Shown here piece after piece: positions 27,873-36,637 of a DNA stretch of 64,000 nucleotides. Every line of letters begins with the position of its first letter. The stretch's first letter is position 1. The notes under the pieces were generated by a model. It did no database searches. It worked only from the letters and a program-made list of their open reading frames with translations, and was not told where the DNA came from. A program made the translations under genes and the position numbers. Source of the DNA: Rhodobiaceae bacterium (lineage in GTDB: Bacteria > Pseudomonadota > Alphaproteobacteria > RS24); contig JABHDF010000024.1 of assembly GCA_018673175.1 (NCBI GenBank), positions 1 to 64,000 on the forward strand. The letters are read 5' to 3'.

Positions 27873-30191
27873 ATGTTTGCCCTTGGTAGGCTCACACGTC
27901 ATTTGCGTTTTCGTTGGATTGATTTAAAGCGCGAGCTGAAAGCCCGCATGCCATCTTCGCCGTCGTCGCGCTTTGCGCGCTTGGGCTGGAGCGGTTTGTC
28001 GCGCTACGCGGCGCTTGGGCTGGCCTTAATGGGCTTGGCATCTGGCACCTCCACCTATTTGATTTTAAGCAGTCTCACGCCCATCACGCCGACCCGCGAA
28101 GTGGTTTGGACTTTGCTCTCGATCAATTTATTTATCATCACGGGATTGTTTTTCGTGCTTCTGGCGCAAGCCCTTCGGCTGCGGCGGCGGCGACGCGAGG
28201 GCAAAGCCGGCGCCTATATGCATGGCCGTATGGTTGTGCTGTTCTCGCTTATCACCACGGTGCCTGCCATTTTGGTGGCGATTTTTGCCATTGTGATGAT
28301 GAGCCGTGGGCTTGACTATTGGTTCTCTGCGCGCACCAAAACCATCATCACCAACACCACGGCCGTGGCCAATGCTTATCTCAGCGAACAACGCGATAGC
28401 CTGCAAGGCGACATATCAATTATGGCCGCCGACCTATCTAAGGCACGCGGCCTCGTGCGAACGGACCCGGTTCGTTTTACCAAATATTTGCGGGCTCAAG
28501 CGGGGTTGCGAAAAATGCCTCAAGCCCTGGTGGTAGATGATACGGGACGGGTAGTATTTCAGGCTTTGCCAGAGCAAACTATTTTAACCAGCCTGCCACC
28601 GCGCGAAGCCTTTGTGGCCGCCGCCCAAGTGACCGTGGTGATGAGTGGGGCTGGTAATGGCCAAATTTTGGCTTTGCGGAAAATTGACGGCACCCAAGGC
28701 TTATACCTTTATGGCGCGCGCGTTTTGTCGGCCAATGTGGTGCAACAATTGCGCCAAACCGACGCCGCCGTGCGCGATTATTCAGCCATGGAAAAACGGC
28801 GTTTTGAAACTCAGTTAACCTTCGCCTTGGTCTATATCGTGATGACGTTGGTTATTCTTTTGTCGGCTATTTGGTTGGGGCTGTCTTTGGCCGACCGATT
28901 GGTGATGCCGATTGGCCGTCTGATTTATGCCGCGCGTCGGCTTGGCGAGGGGGAGTTGCAAACGCGGGTGGCGACGACAACCGTGCGCAGCAATCGCGAG
29001 ATTGACGAGCTGGCTTCGACCTTTAATGAAATGGCCGAGCGCATTGGCTCGCAGCAAGAAGATTTGATGGAGGCGCATAAAGATTTGGACGTGCGCGCGC
29101 GCTTTACGGAAACGGTTTTGCACGGTGTCTCGTCGGGCGTGGTTGGCGCGAATGACAAAGGGGTCATTCAACACGCCAATGAGGCGGCGGGCGCACTCTA
29201 TGAAAAACATGCCGACGAATTGCTGGGCCAGAAAATATCCGAGATGATGCCAGAATTTGGCGAACTCGTGGCCAATGCCCAAGCTCGTCAAACGCTGGTG
29301 ACGGGGCAGGTGAGGCGACAAGGCACTGCCAAAAAGGGCCGTATTATTCAGGCCTCAGCCGCGGTTATGGGCGTCTCAGACAAGGCGCATAGCGCCATTG
29401 TGATTACCTTCGATGACATTACTGGCTTGCTTACCGCACAGCGCAATGCGGCCTGGGCGGATATTGCGCGCCGCATTGCCCATGAGATTAAAAACCCGCT
29501 GACACCAATTCAGCTCTCGGCCGAAAGGCTGCAATCTAAATATGGCGATGCGATTGACGAAAGCGGTGAGGTTTTTAAAAAATGTACCGAGACGATTATT
29601 CGCCAAGTGGAAGATATCGGCCGCATGGTTGATGAGTTTGCCGATTTTGCGCGTATGCCAGAGCCAGTGATGGAGCTGTTTGATTTGCATAATGTGGTTT
29701 CGCAAAATGCGCTCTTGCAACGCGTTGCGTTTCGCGACGTCGTCTATCGCGTCCGCTGTCCTGACGACATGCAGATGTATGGCGACCGACGGTTGATTAG
29801 CCAAATGCTGACCAATGTTTTGAAAAATGGCGCCGAAGCCATGCACTCGCAAGACGGCGAAAAGCGCATTGAGCTTCTGGTGACGCAAAGCGCCAATCAC
29901 ATTCATATGGCGATTTCAGACACGGGCCCCGGTTGGCCCAGTGGCGAGCGCTATGCCTTATTAGAACCTTACAATACATCACGCGACGCTGGCACCGGTC
30001 TGGGGCTGTCGATCGTAAAAAAAGTGATGGAAGACCATGGCGGCAAGCTAACGCTTGATGATGCGCCATGGAGCTCGTCTGGCGGGACGGGTGCAAAAGT
30101 GCAGATGGAGTTTCCACTGCAAACCCAAAAAGCCGGTTCGGCGAAGGGGTCAAAAATGGTTGGGGTATCGAAGAAACTTGAGGAATTGTAA
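27873..30191 (+). CDS. ntrY: Nitrogen/redox-related membrane sensor histidine kinase NtrY
   Basis: Transmembrane sensor kinase paired with NtrX; in relatives linked to nitrogen metabolism and redox or envelope homeostasis. The protein has 772 residues. Hydrophobic segments lie at about 45-70, 80-105, 120-145 and 305-330, with a periplasmic sensor loop between the last two. HAMP (about 330-385), PAS (about 405-500), the phosphoacceptor H537 in [20 protein letters not shown], and an ATPase domain with LTNVLKNGAEA, ISDTGPGWP and GTGLGLSIVKKV follow. Its last base overlaps the ntrX ATG. Confidence 0.95.
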   Translation: MFALGRLTRHLRFRWIDLKRELKARMPSSPSSRFARLGWSGLSRYAALGLALMGLASGTSTYLILSSLTPITPTREVVWTLLSINLFIITGLFFVLLAQALRLRRRRREGKAGAYMHGRMVVLFSLITTVPAILVAIFAIVMMSRGLDYWFSARTKTIITNTTAVANAYLSEQRDSLQGDISIMAADLSKARGLVRTDPVRFTKYLRAQAGLRKMPQALVVDDTGRVVFQALPEQTILTSLPPREAFVAAAQVTVVMSGAGNGQILALRKIDGTQGLYLYGARVLSANVVQQLRQTDAAVRDYSAMEKRRFETQLTFALVYIVMTLVILLSAIWLGLSLADRLVMPIGRLIYAARRLGEGELQTRVATTTVRSNREIDELASTFNEMAERIGSQQEDLMEAHKDLDVRARFTETVLHGVSSGVVGANDKGVIQHANEAAGALYEKHADELLGQKISEMMPEFGELVANAQARQTLVTGQVRRQGTAKKGRIIQASAAVMGVSDKAHSAIVITFDDITGLLTAQRNAAWADIARRIAHEIKNPLTPIQLSAERLQSKYGDAIDESGEVFKKCTETIIRQVEDIGRMVDEFADFARMPEPVMELFDLHNVVSQNALLQRVAFRDVVYRVRCPDDMQMYGDRRLISQMLTNVLKNGAEAMHSQDGEKRIELLVTQSANHIHMAISDTGPGWPSGERYALLEPYNTSRDAGTGLGLSIVKKVMEDHGGKLTLDDAPWSSSGGTGAKVQMEFPLQTQKAGSAKGSKMVGVSKKLEEL

Positions 30192-31585
30192 TGTTTGGAG
30201 ATGTGTTAATCGTTGATGATGAGCGAGATATTTGCGACCTGGTAGCAGGCGTTCTCGAAGATGCGGGCTATGAGGCAAGAGTAGCCTTTGATAGCGATAG
30301 TGCCCTGCGGGAGATTACCAAAAGACGCCCCGCCATGGTGCTTTTGGATGTTTGGCTGCAAGGCAGTCGGCTCGATGGATTAGAAATTTTGAGTATTCTG
30401 CACGAGCGGTATCCGGATTTGCCAGTCGTGGTGATATCGGGTCATGGCAATATTGATACGGCCGTGACGGCCATTCGAAGCGGTGCTTATGACTATATTG
30501 AGAAGCCGTTCAAGTCTGACAAGTTACTGGTGACGGTGCGTCGGGCCATTGAATCGGCGCGTCTGCTGCGAGAAAACACGGAGCTGAAACGCCGCGCTTC
30601 CGTGCAATTTGCCCTTATCGGCAACGCCACGGCGATGGAGCAGCTGAGCACGAAGATTGATAAATTGGCTCAATCGAATAGTCGCGTGATGATTGTCGGG
30701 CCTTCGGGCTCGGGCAAAGAAGCCGCGGCGCATCAATTGCATTCGCGCTCGCCGCGTTCGAGCAATAATTTCATCGGCATTCATGCCGCCATGATGGAGG
30801 GCGGCGAAGAGCAAATCGACCGCTTGCTATTTGGCTATGAAGACGCGGGCGAGGTGGAAGCGGGGCTGATAGAGCAGGCGCACGGCGGCACGCTGTATTT
30901 GGATGAGATTTGTAATTTCCCGCAAAAGCAGCAAAAGGCATTGCTGAAAATGCTCATCGAAGGGGCCATCACCCGAATAGGCGGCGCGCAAAGCGTGAGC
31001 ATAGATGCGCGCGTTTTATCGTCGTGCAGTGGCAATGTCGAAAAGCGCATGCAAGACGGCCATTTGCGCGAGGATCTCTGCCACCGCCTCAATGTGATGA
31101 CTTTGGATGTGCCGGGCCTGAGCCAGCGGCGCGATGATATTCCCTATCTGGTGAATTACTTCGTTTCCATGTTGGCGGCGCAAATGAACATGCCCTTGCG
31201 CGCGGCTGATGACGATGTTCTGGCGGTTCTGCAATCGCATGATTGGCCAGGCAATGTGCGTCAATTGCGCCATACGGTGGAGCATATGATGCTGACCAGT
31301 CATGCCACGGGAAGTCAAAACCTGACCGTGGATCATCTGCCTAAGGAAATTATTTCCGATACGGATGTGGCCGAGAACGTCGGCCAGCAACGCCACATTA
31401 TGTCGTTGCCTTTGCGCGATGCACGCGAGTGTTTTGAGCATGATTACCTGGTTGCGCAAATCGAGCGCTTCTCGGGAAATGTATCGAGAACCGCAGAATT
31501 CATTGGCATGGAACGTTCGGCTCTTCATCGGAAAATGAAATCTCTTGGTATTTCAGGCGGTAATCATGCTAAAAGCCACGTATAG
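30191..31585 (+). CDS. ntrX: Response regulator NtrX (AAA+ type without GAFTGA loop)
   Basis: Response regulator partner of NtrY, 464 residues. The receiver domain has phospho-Asp D53 (VLLDVWL) and K in IEKPFKSDKL. The AAA+ domain has Walker A GPSGSGKEAAAH and Walker B GTLYLDEICNF, sensor II WPGNVRQLRH, and a Fis-type HTH at the end (AEFIGMERSALHRKMKSLGI). The sigma-54 contact loop GAFTGA is absent; the region reads LFGYEDAGEVEAGLIEQ. As I recall, alphaproteobacterial NtrX proteins generally lack it, so this regulator probably does not activate sigma-54 polymerase in the NtrC way. Translationally coupled to ntrY. Confidence 0.94.
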   Translation: MFGDVLIVDDERDICDLVAGVLEDAGYEARVAFDSDSALREITKRRPAMVLLDVWLQGSRLDGLEILSILHERYPDLPVVVISGHGNIDTAVTAIRSGAYDYIEKPFKSDKLLVTVRRAIESARLLRENTELKRRASVQFALIGNATAMEQLSTKIDKLAQSNSRVMIVGPSGSGKEAAAHQLHSRSPRSSNNFIGIHAAMMEGGEEQIDRLLFGYEDAGEVEAGLIEQAHGGTLYLDEICNFPQKQQKALLKMLIEGAITRIGGAQSVSIDARVLSSCSGNVEKRMQDGHLREDLCHRLNVMTLDVPGLSQRRDDIPYLVNYFVSMLAAQMNMPLRAADDDVLAVLQSHDWPGNVRQLRHTVEHMMLTSHATGSQNLTVDHLPKEIISDTDVAENVGQQRHIMSLPLRDARECFEHDYLVAQIERFSGNVSRTAEFIGMERSALHRKMKSLGISGGNHAKSHV

Positions 31586-31607
31586 ATAGCGAAGGCTATA
31601 TCTACGT
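31578..31607 (+). other. Imperfect hairpin across the ntrX stop codon
   Basis: Thirteen-base arms at 31578-31590 and 31595-31607 pair with two mismatches around a 4-base loop and cover the ntrX TAG. There is no T-run, so it is not a classic terminator. It may mark an mRNA processing or attenuation point before trkA. Confidence 0.35.
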
Positions 31608-31623
31608 AGCGGGGTAAAGGCGC

Positions 31624-32997
31624 ATGAAAGTCATTGTGTGTGGGGCCGGACAGGTCGGATTTGGCATTGCTCGCCATTTGGCCGGAGAAGGCAATGACGT
31701 CACGGTTGTCGACCGGGAAGCGTCTTTGATGCAGCGGATCACGGATACGCTCGACGTGCGACCCATTTTGGGCCACGGCGGGCATCCCGATGTTCTCGAA
31801 CAGGCCGGCGCGGCGGACGCCGATTTCCTGATTGCGGTTACCGCTTCTGATGAAGTGAATATGGTGACCTGCCAAGTTGCGAAAACGATTTTTAATGTTG
31901 GCAAAACCATTGCCCGCGTGCGCGATAGCGATTATTTGCAAAAACGCTGGGCGCGTTTGTTTGCCGATGAAGCCATTCCCATTGATGTGATTATTTCTCC
32001 AGAGACGGAAGTCGCCGAAGCGGTGCTGCGTCGTTTGGCTTTGCCAGGTGCGTTCGATAGCGCCAGTTTTGTAAATGGGCAGGCCGAAATGATTGGCGTG
32101 AGCATCGAAGAAGATTGCCCTGTCGTCGATACGCCGCTCAACCAATTGACCGGCCTGTTCCCAGATTTGCGCGCCATTGTGGTGGGCATTCGCCGCGGCA
32201 AGCGCGTCTATGTGCCAGACTTTGATGACACTATGCAAGTTGGCGATGAAGCCTTTTTGGTGACGGCCAATGATGACACCGAACGGACGTTGAAAATTTT
32301 TGGCCATGAAGAACGCGAAGCCCGCCGAATTATTTTGGTTGGCGGCGGCAATATTGGCTATCAAGTGGCGCGCTCGCTCGACGCCCAAACCGGACGCTAT
32401 GCAGTAAGCCTCATCGAGAGCGATGAAGAGCGTGCGCGTTTCGTGGCCGAGAAAGTGCAGCGCTCGATTGTTTTGCGGGGCAGTGGGCTATCGCCTGAAA
32501 TTTTGGCCGAAGCGGGCGTGCGCGAAGCCGACCTCGTTTTGGCACTGACCAATGATGACCAAGTCAATGTTTTGACCACTATGTTGGCCTTGCAAGAAGG
32601 CTGCAGCCGCGGCTTGTGCTTAATCAATGACAATAGTTTTCAAAATCTGGCTGGCCAATTTGGCATGGAAGTCGCCATTAACCCGCGCGCCATTACGGTG
32701 TCGTCGGTTCTGGGCCATGTGCGGCGCGGCAATGTGGTTCGGGTGCATGCGGTTGGCGATGAGCTGGCGGAAGTCCTGGAAGCCGAGATTGTCGATGGCT
32801 CTCCCGTCAGTGGCTCGAAATTACGCGACATTGAATTTGGCGATAAATTGCGCGTCGGCGCAGTTTGGCGCAAAGGCGACTTATTGATGCCGCGTGGCGG
32901 CTTGGAGCTGAAGTCTGGCGACCATGTGGTGATGTTTGTATTGGCCGATGGCGTAGAACAGTTTGAAAGCCTGCTGCGAGGCAAAGAAAAGGCTTAG
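31624..32997 (+). CDS. trkA: Trk potassium uptake system peripheral NAD-binding protein TrkA
   Basis: Cytosolic regulatory subunit of the Trk K+ transporter. The protein has 457 residues and two tandem RCK units. Rossmann motifs are CGAGQVGFGIARHLAGEGNDVTVVD at the start and LVGGGNIGYQVARSLD at about 240; RCK-C domains lie at about 140-225 and 375-455. trkH follows after 3 bases, so transporter and regulator are co-expressed, and the pair stays next to ntrYX as in many alphaproteobacteria. Confidence 0.95.
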   Translation: MKVIVCGAGQVGFGIARHLAGEGNDVTVVDREASLMQRITDTLDVRPILGHGGHPDVLEQAGAADADFLIAVTASDEVNMVTCQVAKTIFNVGKTIARVRDSDYLQKRWARLFADEAIPIDVIISPETEVAEAVLRRLALPGAFDSASFVNGQAEMIGVSIEEDCPVVDTPLNQLTGLFPDLRAIVVGIRRGKRVYVPDFDDTMQVGDEAFLVTANDDTERTLKIFGHEEREARRIILVGGGNIGYQVARSLDAQTGRYAVSLIESDEERARFVAEKVQRSIVLRGSGLSPEILAEAGVREADLVLALTNDDQVNVLTTMLALQEGCSRGLCLINDNSFQNLAGQFGMEVAINPRAITVSSVLGHVRRGNVVRVHAVGDELAEVLEAEIVDGSPVSGSKLRDIEFGDKLRVGAVWRKGDLLMPRGGLELKSGDHVVMFVLADGVEQFESLLRGKEKA

Positions 32998-33000
32998 CCG

Positions 33001-34443
33001 ATGCGCCTTGGAGCCATTCTCTTTACCCTCGGCTATGGCGGCTGCATGATTGCGGGGCTGATGGTGCTGCCGTGGATTGCTTCGCTTTTGGATCCTAGTT
33101 TTCGCCATACAGGCAATTTTACCATTGCGTTAATGCTCACCAGTTTCGCCTCGGGCGCTTTGTTATTGTCGAGCTATGACAATCGACGTCACCGCGCGCG
33201 CGGCATTGAATTGCTGCTCATCATGGTTTTGTTCTGGACGATTTTGCCGTTTCTTGCGGCTTTGCCATTCATTGGCTCGAGCCAAATTGATACGCTCTTG
33301 GCAGCCTATTTTGAAGCCGTATCGGCACTCACCACATCGGGCGCGACCATTTTGGCGGTGCCGGAAGCGGAGGGCGCACCGATTTTATTGTGGCGCGCTT
33401 TATTGAGTTGGCTCGGCGGTCTTTGGACTTTGGTTTTTGCCGTTGCCGTTTTGGCGCCATTTGGTATTGGCGGCATTACTTTGGCCGGCAGCCCGCTTTT
33501 ACAACACGATGAAGACGCGCATCTGACCTCGCGGTTGGGGCGGCCTTTGCGGCTTATTTTTCCAATTTATGGCAGTCTTACCTTGCTCGGGTTTCTCGTG
33601 ATATGGGCTTTTGGGGTCTCCGCCTTTGATGCCCTTTGCCTCACTTTATCGGCTATTTCGACCAGTGGCATGGTGGTTCATAGCGAGAGCTTGGCGAGTT
33701 ATCTTCCCATCGGCGCACAACTAAGCGTCGCGGTGCTGAGCTTTGTCGGCGCCATGAGCATCCCGCTTTTGCTGTTGTTAACCGTCGGCAAGCGGGTTTT
33801 TCTGGTTTTGCGCGATACAGAGTTTCGCACCTATGTGGCATTGATTTTGGGCTATGGCGCGATCTCCTTTTTCGCACTTCCCGACGTGCCTTTAATGAGC
33901 GCTCTCTTGCAGTCCATCTCGCTTCACAGCACCGCAGGGTTTAACTTTTTACCCGAGGGTGAGCTGGGCCAATGGCCGGTGATTTGGACGATGGTGCCTT
34001 TGATTATAGGCGGCATGGCGCTGTCTACGGCAGGCGGGCTAAAGATTATGCGCGCGATTATTCTGGCCAAAGACCTTGGCAGCGAAGTGGGTAAAATGGC
34101 TTATCCGTCCTCCGTCCATCCGCTGCGGCTGGAGGGGCGCCGCCTTGAAGACAATGATTTTACGGCCGCTTGGGCCTATACGGCTGTGTTCATTTTATTT
34201 GTCACGCTTGGCGTTTTATTGCTCGGCCTGTTCGGGGTTACTTTGGCCGAGGCTTGGCCTTTGGTGTTGGGCGCTTTGTCGAACAGTTTGGCGGTAACGC
34301 AGCATCTAGAAATGCCGCTGGGCTTTGGCGCCATGAATGACGCTTTGCAAATCATTATCGTGCTGTTAATGATTGCGGGACGCATGGAATTGCTAATTTT
34401 AATGGTCTTATTTACGTCATCTTTTTGGCGCTATATGCGCTAA
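33001..34443 (+). CDS. trkH: Trk-type potassium transporter membrane subunit TrkH
   Basis: Inner-membrane K+ translocating subunit with 480 residues and many hydrophobic segments. Pore-loop-like segments are seen in FEAVSALTTSGATIL, LTLSAISTSGMVVHS, SISLHSTAGFNFL and the last repeat near LGALSNSLAVTQHLE, fitting the four-fold pseudo-repeat of the Trk/Ktr family. The third filter has STAGF and the fourth SNSLA, so filters 3 and 4 are less canonical. The gene follows trkA after 3 bases. Confidence 0.93.
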   Translation: MRLGAILFTLGYGGCMIAGLMVLPWIASLLDPSFRHTGNFTIALMLTSFASGALLLSSYDNRRHRARGIELLLIMVLFWTILPFLAALPFIGSSQIDTLLAAYFEAVSALTTSGATILAVPEAEGAPILLWRALLSWLGGLWTLVFAVAVLAPFGIGGITLAGSPLLQHDEDAHLTSRLGRPLRLIFPIYGSLTLLGFLVIWAFGVSAFDALCLTLSAISTSGMVVHSESLASYLPIGAQLSVAVLSFVGAMSIPLLLLLTVGKRVFLVLRDTEFRTYVALILGYGAISFFALPDVPLMSALLQSISLHSTAGFNFLPEGELGQWPVIWTMVPLIIGGMALSTAGGLKIMRAIILAKDLGSEVGKMAYPSSVHPLRLEGRRLEDNDFTAAWAYTAVFILFVTLGVLLLGLFGVTLAEAWPLVLGALSNSLAVTQHLEMPLGFGAMNDALQIIIVLLMIAGRMELLILMVLFTSSFWRYMR

Positions 34444-34465
34444 TGAAACTACCGATGGAAAACCG

Positions 34466-35311
34466 ATGAGCCGTATTGCCTATATTGATGGATGTTACCA
34501 ACCGCTAAACTGGCCAGGCATTATGGTCGAGGATCGCGGCTATCAATTCGCCGATGGCGTTTATGAAGTGTGCAGTCTGCGCGACGGAAAATTGCTCGAC
34601 GAAGACCGCCACCTCGATAGGTTGGATTATTCCTTGAACGAATTGGCCATTGCCGAACCCATGTCTCGGCCCGCTTTGAAACTGGTAATGCGCGAAGTGA
34701 TCCGACGCAACCGGTTGCGCAATGCGATTCTCTACATTCAAGTGTCGCGCGGAGTGGCACCCAGAGAGCACAGTTTTGCAGAAAATTTAAAGTCCGTTCT
34801 CGTGATGACTGTGCGGCCCTTGTCGCCAGCCAAACGCGAAGCGGTTCGCCGGGACGGTATTGACGTTATCAGTGTGCCCGACCAACGCTGGGCGCGCTGC
34901 GATATTAAATCGATTAGCTTGCTTCCAAATGTTTTAGCTCGGCAAAAAGCGCGGGATGCAAAGGTGCAAGAGGCCTGGCAAATAGACGAGCAGGGGATGG
35001 TCACCGAAGGAGCGGCAACCAATGCTTGGATCGTCGATAACCAAGGGTTTCTGCGCACTCACGCCGCCAAAGGCGAGATTTTGAACGGTATCGTTCGGCA
35101 AGTTTTGCTGCAATGCGCCAGCGACTTGGGGCTGAAATTAAAAGAAGAAGCGTTTTCTTTGGACGAGGCCAAAGCGGCCAAAGAGGCTTTTTCGACCGCC
35201 TCTACAATGGCGGTGTTTCCTGTGGTGTCCATTGATGGAACCAAAATTGGCAATGGCCAGCCAGGGCCAGTCGCGCAAAAGCTCGCGGCCGCTTACGACC
35301 TGGTTAATTAG
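34466..35311 (+). CDS. dat: D-amino-acid transaminase (class IV PLP aminotransferase)
   Basis: Fold-type IV PLP enzyme that transaminates D-amino acids such as D-Ala and D-Glu, in cytosol; it can supply D-Glu for peptidoglycan or degrade D-amino acids. The protein has 281 residues. DRGYQFADGVYEV near residue 23, VSRGVAPREHSF, the PLP Lys in RCDIKSISLLPNVLARQKA and EGAATNAWIV are typical of D-amino-acid transaminases rather than branched-chain enzymes. Located between trkH and hfq, a common position in alphaproteobacteria. Confidence 0.9.
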   Translation: MSRIAYIDGCYQPLNWPGIMVEDRGYQFADGVYEVCSLRDGKLLDEDRHLDRLDYSLNELAIAEPMSRPALKLVMREVIRRNRLRNAILYIQVSRGVAPREHSFAENLKSVLVMTVRPLSPAKREAVRRDGIDVISVPDQRWARCDIKSISLLPNVLARQKARDAKVQEAWQIDEQGMVTEGAATNAWIVDNQGFLRTHAAKGEILNGIVRQVLLQCASDLGLKLKEEAFSLDEAKAAKEAFSTASTMAVFPVVSIDGTKIGNGQPGPVAQKLAAAYDLVN

Positions 35312-35326
35312 CGAAAATTCTTAAAA

Positions 35327-35356
35327 TTGAAAAAGATTAGGGTTTCTAGTTAAAGT
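35327..35356 (+). promoter_or_regulatory. Candidate promoter of hfq
   Basis: TTGAAA (35327-35332), 18-base spacer, TAAAGT (35351-35356). Transcription from it would give a leader of about 95 bases with a small hairpin (CTCGT at 35371-35375 pairing with ACGAG at 35384-35388), a suitable target for autoregulation by Hfq. By eye only. Confidence 0.4.
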
Positions 35357-35456
35357 TGTGTAAACTTAGGCTCGTAAAAAATCACGAGTATGAGAGCCCG
35401 TGTAAAATAAGTAATAGGTTAAAGTCTCAGTAACCGCAGAAAATTTTGGTAAACCA

Positions 35457-35684
35457 ATGTCTTCAGATAAAGACTCTCTTGAAGCCTCGTTCTTGGATCA
35501 TGTTTGTGAGCAAAAGCTTGCACTGACTATTTTCCTAGTCAACGGCGTTAAACTTCAGGGCACAATCACTTGGGTAGATGCAACGTCTATGTTGCTGAGC
35601 CGAGATGGTCATTCGCAGCTGGTTTATAAGCACGCGATTTCCACCATTATGCCAAACAGTCCGGTTGAAATTTCTGTCGCCTAA
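35457..35684 (+). CDS. hfq: RNA chaperone Hfq, divergent at the proximal and rim surfaces
   Basis: Sm-like hexameric RNA chaperone for sRNA-mRNA pairing. The protein has 75 residues and sits at the canonical hfq locus after dat. Sm1 is intact ([19 protein letters not shown]) and Sm2 is normal ([12 protein letters not shown]). Distal-face residues for A-rich RNA (F26, V31, K32, Q34, Q54 here) are kept. But the counterparts of E. coli Q8, D9, R16, R17, F39, Q41 and F42 are E9, A10, C17, E18, V40, A42 and T43. So the uridine pocket and arginine rim patch are largely lost, while most alphaproteobacterial Hfq proteins keep them, as far as I recall. The frame is unbroken. Two explanations are plausible: altered RNA specificity, or a second hfq elsewhere. 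The usual follower hflX is absent. Confidence 0.92.
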   Translation: MSSDKDSLEASFLDHVCEQKLALTIFLVNGVKLQGTITWVDATSMLLSRDGHSQLVYKHAISTIMPNSPVEISVA

Positions 35685-35687
35685 AGA

Positions 35688-36497
35688 CTAATCGTCTTTG
35701 CGCTCAGCCGCTTTCGCGCGCTGCCAGAAACTTTCTAAATCGTCGAGTGAGAAATCACTCATATCCGTGCTTTGCGCGCGGGCCTGTTGCTCGACTTGTT
35801 GAAAGCGGCGGCTGAATTTGGCATTGCCACGACGCAAGGCTGTCTCCGGATCGAGCTTTAGATGGCGCGCGATATTGGCCACCACAAAAAGCACATCGCC
35901 TAGCTCGTCTTCAATGGCATCGGCGTTTTTTAGCGCCATGGCTTCGCGTAATTCGCTAACTTCTTCTTCCAATTTGTCAAATATCGGCTCGGGTTCGGTC
36001 CAATCGAACCCGATGCGCGCGGCGCGTTTTTGCAGCTTTACCGCTCGTGTCATAGCGGGAAGGGCCAGCGGCACGTCGTCTAGCAGGCTAGGGGGCGCCG
36101 CCATCGTGTCGGATTTTGCGGCGCGTTCTTGCGCCTTCATATCTTCCCAATTTTGCTTCACTTGCTCGGAGGTGACTTCGGCTTTCGCGCCAAAGACATG
36201 CGGATGGCGCCGCTCCATTTTATCGGCAATGGCGTTGACTACATCGTCGAAGGTAAAGCTTTCGGCTTCTTCGGCCATGCGGGCATGAAACACCACTTGT
36301 AGCAATAAATCGCCAAGCTCATCCCGAAGCTGATCCATGTCGCCAGTTTCGATCGCATCGACCACTTCATAGGCTTCTTCGAGCGCGTACAGGGCAATGG
36401 ATTTAAAGTCTTGCTTCAAATCCCACGGACATCCCGTGTCCGGGTCGCGCAGCGCAGCCATGATGTTCACAATACGTTGGATAGAAGATGGGGGCAC
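35688..36497 (-). CDS. mazG: Nucleoside triphosphate pyrophosphohydrolase MazG
   Basis: Hydrolyses (d)NTPs to NMP and PPi and limits ppGpp or damaged nucleotides. I chose GTG at 36497 with GAGG just upstream, giving 269 residues, near the E. coli length of 263. The ATG at 36554 lies at the edge of a terminator hairpin without a Shine-Dalgarno and is less likely. Two MazG domains are seen: RDPDTGCPWDLKQDF with EEAYEVVDAI and DELGDLLLQVVFHA, then FDKLEEEVSELREAM and EDELGDVLFVVANIARHL. Convergent with hfq; only 3 bases separate the stops. Confidence 0.93.
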   Translation of the reverse strand: MPPSSIQRIVNIMAALRDPDTGCPWDLKQDFKSIALYALEEAYEVVDAIETGDMDQLRDELGDLLLQVVFHARMAEEAESFTFDDVVNAIADKMERRHPHVFGAKAEVTSEQVKQNWEDMKAQERAAKSDTMAAPPSLLDDVPLALPAMTRAVKLQKRAARIGFDWTEPEPIFDKLEEEVSELREAMALKNADAIEDELGDVLFVVANIARHLKLDPETALRRGNAKFSRRFQQVEQQARAQSTDMSDFSLDDLESFWQRAKAAERKDD

Positions 36498-36553
36498 ACG
36501 GATAACCTCAGCTAGGAATGATGGGTTCAAGTTCCCACGATTCTGGAGGCGCA

Positions 36554-36602
36554 TAAACAAATGGGGCGGCCTTGATGTGCTCAAGACCGCCCCATTGTTT
36601 TA
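36554..36602. terminator. Bidirectional terminator between pilin gene and mazG
   Basis: Arms 36560-36575 and 36581-36596 pair over 16 bases with one G-T mismatch around a 5-base loop, and extend with one bulge to 36554 and 36602 through A- and T-rich ends. It stops transcription of the leftward pilin gene, and suggests mazG has its own promoter or start downstream of it. Confidence 0.75.
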
Positions 36603-36637
36603 TTCGCATAATAAATATTATGACAAGTAATAACCAC

